A stretch of DNA of 10,120 nucleotides from Acidobacteriota bacterium (GTDB lineage Bacteria; Acidobacteriota; Terriglobia; Terriglobales; Acidobacteriaceae): contig JAJZDL010000103.1 of assembly GCA_021851465.1 (NCBI GenBank), positions 1 through 10,120 on the forward strand, read 5' to 3'. Below the pieces are notes generated by a model. It saw only the letters and a list, made by a program, of their open reading frames with translations. It ran no database searches and had not been told where the DNA came from. Within the stretch, counting starts at the first letter, position 1; each line of letters starts with the position of its first letter. Shown here in pieces: positions 6,668 through 10,120 of this stretch. A program made the translations under genes and the position numbers.

Positions 6668-7756
6668 CTACCGCGCCAGCCGCATTGCGAACGCCTTTGC
6701 CTCGCGTTCCATCCACGCCTTGGTTGCCACTCCGCGCTGCGCCATGTACCGCTCCAGCCCCGCAATCGCGTCTTCCCTCGTCTTGCCTCTGCCCGCCACG
6801 CCGTGAAGCACGAAGGGCACGCACTCGATCAGTGCCGCTCCGCCGCCGATGCGGGCGTGCCCGATCGACTCCTGCGCCACGCGATAGATCGCCACGGCAT
6901 CGTCCGCGTCCACCGCAATCGCCGGAATGCGGCAGCCCTGTGCCAGCGCGCTCAATCCCCCCGCTCGCATCGCGCGCGCGCCTTCGCGCCGCTCCGCCGG
7001 CAGAACTACAAAAACCACCGGAAGCTCCTGCTCCACGGCAAAGCGCAGGGCCCTCCTCCACTGCGCAGTCGTCAGCTCGCCCGGAAGCACATACACCATG
7101 GCCGCGCCTGCCTGCCGCGCCGGTTTGTCCTCCATCATTTCCGCGCCTGGTTCGGCTTCGACTTTCGCCGCTGCCTTCGCTTCGACGCCTGCCTGTGCCG
7201 CCTGCGCCTTCAACGCCGCCGCAGCGCCCAACGCCACCCATATCCGTTCCGCGCCGCCCGGCGCACTGTAGAGCCGCATCGCTGCCCCACACGCACCCCC
7301 AGCGCGTGCCGCTGTACGGACCGCCGTTCCACTCCTGCGCGGGTTCGCAGCCTCTCCCGACCGCAGCACATCGCGCAGCGCAGCACCGCGCAGAAGCTCC
7401 ACCACCCCGCCCTCCAGCACATCGCCGACTAAATCGCCCGGCCCAAGATCGACCGCCGTACTTACCAGCGCTGCCTCCAGTCCGAAGGTTCCTGTTGCCT
7501 GTGCGCCGCCCGCCCTGGTTCTCGCCGCGCCCGCACGCCCACGCTTTGCCGTTGGCAGAGCGCGCGCCAACATCCGCGCCCGCAGCATCGATCGATAGAT
7601 CTGCCGCAGCCGCGCGTTGGGAATCAGCGGGTTCTCCCATGCGGCACCCGCAACCGGTTGCGCCGCCCCAGCGACTGGCTGCTCCGCTCTCGCCTTTATC
7701 TGCTCCGTTGCCCCGTCCACCTGCCGGATGGCCGCCTCCGTCCGCTTTGATCTCAC
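6668..7756 (-). CDS. E1-alpha-like protein of the 2-oxo acid dehydrogenase family, lacking the thiamine diphosphate motif
   Basis: The 362-residue product follows the layout of E1-alpha subunits of pyruvate/branched-chain 2-oxo acid dehydrogenases. NARLRQIYRSMLRARMLA (47-64) matches the N-terminal helix, and GTFGLEAALVSTAVDLGPGD (89-108) the family's GQEA...LxPGD segment. ALRFAVEQELPVVFVV (236-251), GCRIPAIAVDADDAVAIYRV (274-293), GGGAALIECVPFVLHG (304-319) and DAIAGLERYMAQRGV (329-343) match its second half. Where E1-alpha proteins carry GDG...NN to hold Mg and the cofactor, this protein reads LPGEL (223-227) and VVLPAE (250-255), so both metal ligands are gone and it is probably non-catalytic. 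The Ala-rich stretch at about 178-220 and a tandem QPVAGAA pair (26-39) are low complexity. The GTG start at 7756 overlaps the aceE stop (GTGA), which implies translational coupling; no good Shine-Dalgarno site is seen. A structural or regulatory role with AceE is possible, decay is the alternative. Confidence 0.72.
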   Translation of the reverse strand: MRSKRTEAAIRQVDGATEQIKARAEQPVAGAAQPVAGAAWENPLIPNARLRQIYRSMLRARMLARALPTAKRGRAGAARTRAGGAQATGTFGLEAALVSTAVDLGPGDLVGDVLEGGVVELLRGAALRDVLRSGEAANPRRSGTAVRTAARAGGACGAAMRLYSAPGGAERIWVALGAAAALKAQAAQAGVEAKAAAKVEAEPGAEMMEDKPARQAGAAMVYVLPGELTTAQWRRALRFAVEQELPVVFVVLPAERREGARAMRAGGLSALAQGCRIPAIAVDADDAVAIYRVAQESIGHARIGGGAALIECVPFVLHGVAGRGKTREDAIAGLERYMAQRGVATKAWMEREAKAFAMRLAR

Positions 7757-10120
7757 GTCCGTGCCGGGTCGCGGGCCTCGACGTCGATGCCCAGATCGGC
7801 CAACGCGGCCTGCGCCTTCTTGCCTTCGATCTTGCCCTCGCGCGCCAACCGCGAGAGGGCCGCACCGGCAATCGACTCTGCGTTGACCTCGAAGTGCCGC
7901 CGCAGGTGCATGCGATTGTCGCTGCGCCCAAAGCCGTCGGTCCCCAGCGTCACCAGCCTGCATCGCCCCCCGCTCTGAAGCCAGGGCGCCAGCACATCCG
8001 GCAGGGCCTTCATATAATCGCTCGCGGCAACGATCGGCCCCTTTGCCCCCGCCAGCGCCGTCTCGATGTACGTCTTGCGCTCGGCCTCGGCCGGGTGCAG
8101 CCGGTTCCATCGCTCGGTCGCAATGGCCTCGCGCCGCAGTTCGGTATAGCTGGTCACGCTCCACACGTCCGCCGCGATCTCGTACTTCTCCGCCAGAATC
8201 TCCTGCGCGCGCAGCACCTCGTTCAGGATCGGCCCCGAGCCGAACAACTGGACCGTCGCCTCTTTCTTCGCCGCCTTCGATTCCGAAGGCAGGCTTGCAG
8301 CCGCGCGGCACTTGTAGATTCCCCGCAGAATCCCCTCCGCGCTGCCCTCCGGCATGGCGGGCATCGCATAGTCCTCGTTGTACATTGTGATGTAGTAGAA
8401 GCAGTCCTCGCCCTTCTCGTACATGCGCCGGATGCCGTCCTGCAATACCACGGCCATCTCATACATGAACGCCGGATCGTAGCTCACGCAGGTCGGCACC
8501 GTGCTCGCCAGAAGATGGCTGTGGCCGTCCTGGTGTTGCAGTCCTTCGCCCAGCATGGTCGTTCGCCCCGCCGTCCCACCCATCATAAAGCCCTTGCCGC
8601 GCGCGTCCGCGAACGCCCACGCCAGGTCCCCGATCCTCTGGAACCCGAACATCGAGTAGTACATGTAGAACGGGATCATCGGAACCTTGTAGATCGAGTA
8701 GGCCTGTCCCGCCGCGGTAAACGAAGCCATCGCTCCCGCCTCGGTGATCCCCTCCTCCAGGATCTGTCCGTCCTGTTCCTCGCGGTAGAAGAGCAGCATG
8801 TCTTTATCGTGCGGCGTATAGCGCTGCCCCTCCGGCGCATAGATTCCCACCTGCCGGATCACCGACTCCATCCCGAATGTTCTTCCCTCGTCCGGCACGA
8901 TCGGAACCACCTGCCGACCGATCTCCGGGTTCTTCAGCAGGTGACGCAGCAAAGACACAAACCCCATCGTCGTCGATACGGCGCGTCCACCCGACCCCGC
9001 GGTCCACTCGCCAAAGTACTCCAGCCCCGGGGCCTTGAACCCGCTCTCCGGCACCGAGCGCGTTGGCATGTACCCGCCCAGCGCGCGCCGCCGCTCCTGC
9101 ATGTACGCCATCTCCGGCGAGTCCTCGGGCGGACGGTACGGCGTTCCCTGCATCGCCGCCTTCTTCGGAATTGGAATTTTAAACCGTTCCACGAACGCCG
9201 CCAGACCATCGTCGGTCAGCTTCTTCTCCGAGTGGGTCGCGTTGCGCGATTGCGCCGTCCCCATCCCGTATCCCTTCACCGTCATGGCCAGCACCACCGA
9301 CGGCGCGCCGCGGTGCTCCATCGCGCGCTTGTACGCGTTGTACACCTTCACAGGATCGTGCCCGCCCCGCTGCAGATGGATCAGCTCGTCGTCCGTATAG
9401 TCCTTCACCAGCTCCAGCAACTCGGGATACTTGCCGAAGAAGTGCTGCCGAAGATACGCTCCGTCCTTCGCCTTATAGGTCTGGAAGTCGCCGTCCACGC
9501 ACTCCTCCATGCGGCGCAGCAGCAGGCCATCTTTGTCGCGCGCAAACAGTTCGTCCCAGCTCCGCCCCCACAGCACCTTGATGACGTTCCATCCAGCGCC
9601 GGTAAACACGCCCTCCAGCTCGTCGATGATCCGCTTGTTGCCGCGCACCGGCCCATCGAGTCTCTGTAGATTGCAGTTGACGACAAGTATTAAATTGTCC
9701 AGCTTCTCCCGCGCGCCCAGAGAGATCGCCCCCAGCGTCTCCACCTCGTCGGTCTCCCCGTCGCCCACAAACCCCCAGATCTTGCGCTCCGTCGGCTCGA
9801 TCAGCCCGCGGTTCTCCAGATAGCGCATGAAGCGCGCCTGGTAGATCGCGTTCAGCGGCCCAATCCCCATCGACACCGTGGGGAAGTTCCAGAAGTCCGG
9901 CATCAGCCACGGGTGCGGGTAGCTCGAAAGCCCCGGCGTCTCGCGCAGCTCATGGCGATAGTTCTTCAAGTGCTCGTCCGTCAGCCGTCCCTCAAGATAC
10001 GCCCGCGCATACACTCCCGGCGATGCGTGCCCCTGGAAGTAAACCATGTCTCCCGGCAGCTCGCTCCCGTCCGCACCCGTGTAGTGCGCGCGGAAGAAGT
10101 GGTTGTAGCCCACCTCCAGC
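7753..10120 (-). CDS. aceE: Pyruvate dehydrogenase E1 component, homodimeric type (5' end outside window)
   Basis: Thiamine diphosphate-dependent decarboxylase of the pyruvate dehydrogenase complex: it decarboxylates pyruvate and passes the acetyl group to the lipoyl domain of E2 (AceF) in the cytoplasm. About 789 codons are present; by comparison with the 887-residue E. coli protein roughly the first 120 residues lie beyond the right edge. Counting from the Gly-Tyr-Asn-His-Phe-Phe segment next to the edge, the following are visible: FQGHASPGVYARAYLEGR, the cofactor motif GDGETDE at 117-123 with its partner NCNLQ at 146-150, HFFGKYPE, and a mobile active-site loop YGMGTAQSRNATHSEKK carrying the His equivalent to E. 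coli His407. DEGRTFGMES, YYSMFGFQRIGD, GEGLQHQDGHSH and LGTDGFGRSDNR are also present. All expected catalytic segments appear intact. The TGA stop overlaps the GTG start of the E1-alpha-like gene. No aceF or lpd follows within the window. Confidence 0.97.
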   Translation of the reverse strand, partial: LEVGYNHFFRAHYTGADGSELPGDMVYFQGHASPGVYARAYLEGRLTDEHLKNYRHELRETPGLSSYPHPWLMPDFWNFPTVSMGIGPLNAIYQARFMRYLENRGLIEPTERKIWGFVGDGETDEVETLGAISLGAREKLDNLILVVNCNLQRLDGPVRGNKRIIDELEGVFTGAGWNVIKVLWGRSWDELFARDKDGLLLRRMEECVDGDFQTYKAKDGAYLRQHFFGKYPELLELVKDYTDDELIHLQRGGHDPVKVYNAYKRAMEHRGAPSVVLAMTVKGYGMGTAQSRNATHSEKKLTDDGLAAFVERFKIPIPKKAAMQGTPYRPPEDSPEMAYMQERRRALGGYMPTRSVPESGFKAPGLEYFGEWTAGSGGRAVSTTMGFVSLLRHLLKNPEIGRQVVPIVPDEGRTFGMESVIRQVGIYAPEGQRYTPHDKDMLLFYREEQDGQILEEGITEAGAMASFTAAGQAYSIYKVPMIPFYMYYSMFGFQRIGDLAWAFADARGKGFMMGGTAGRTTMLGEGLQHQDGHSHLLASTVPTCVSYDPAFMYEMAVVLQDGIRRMYEKGEDCFYYITMYNEDYAMPAMPEGSAEGILRGIYKCRAAASLPSESKAAKKEATVQLFGSGPILNEVLRAQEILAEKYEIAADVWSVTSYTELRREAIATERWNRLHPAEAERKTYIETALAGAKGPIVAASDYMKALPDVLAPWLQSGGRCRLVTLGTDGFGRSDNRMHLRRHFEVNAESIAGAALSRLAREGKIEGKKAQAALADLGIDVEARDPART

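Noticed and set aside
7757..8311. Upstream extension of the E1-alpha-like frame inside aceE
   Set aside because: It overlaps the highly conserved C-terminal part of aceE in another frame, and its translation is Arg/Gly-rich shadow sequence. The conserved region begins after the GTG at 7756.
6565..9669. 1034-codon open frame on the plus strand, antisense to aceE and the E1-alpha-like gene
   Set aside because: Composition is Arg/Pro/Ala/His-rich without motifs, while the opposite strand encodes an unmistakable AceE. It is a GC-bias shadow.
6668..10120. aceE and the E1-alpha-like gene as one frameshifted gene
   Set aside because: AceE ends at its normal C-terminus (after GTDGFGRSDNR and the final helices), and the next protein has its own E1-alpha-type N-terminus, so they are two genes.

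Overview
The window is a GC-rich stretch of chromosome with six protein-coding genes, five of them on the minus strand. I see no tRNA, rRNA, CRISPR array, transposase or phage gene. The gene content fits a soil acidobacterium of the Terriglobia (Granulicella/Edaphobacter/Terriglobus type): a secreted PL4 rhamnogalacturonan lyase, an Ala/Pro-rich Wzi-family outer-membrane protein, a homodimeric-type AceE, and short hairpin repeats of the GTCATTCTG...GCGAAG kind. This taxonomic call is inferred from the flavour of the proteins and was not tested by any search.

Layout from left to right. Positions 1-118 hold no recognisable gene. Positions 119-2365 (minus) encode a secreted PL4-like rhamnogalacturonan lyase. 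Positions 2366-2659 are a divergent intergenic region with candidate promoters. Positions 2660-3664 (plus) encode a UDP-glucuronate decarboxylase (UDP-xylose synthase) type of short-chain dehydrogenase. It runs tail-to-tail into, and overlaps by 82 bp, an FkbM-type methyltransferase gene at 3583-4317 (minus). Positions 4397-6460 (minus) encode a Wzi-family capsule-assembly-like outer-membrane protein just upstream of the methyltransferase, probably in the same transcript. Positions 6461-6667 are intergenic, with two copies of a REP-like motif and a candidate promoter. Positions 6668-7756 (minus) encode a protein that resembles the E1-alpha subunit of 2-oxo acid dehydrogenases but has lost the thiamine diphosphate/Mg motif. 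Its GTG start overlaps the stop codon of aceE, which occupies 7753-10120 (minus) and continues past the right edge.

There are three functional themes. (1) Central metabolism: aceE (pyruvate to acetyl-CoA) is translationally coupled to a probably non-catalytic E1-alpha-like partner, the most unusual feature here. (2) Cell-surface polysaccharide: UDP-xylose supply, an FkbM methyltransferase that could modify a glycan, and a Wzi-like surface-attachment protein lie together, although in two opposing transcription units. (3) Plant polysaccharide degradation: the PL4 lyase attacks the rhamnogalacturonan I backbone of pectin outside the cytoplasm.
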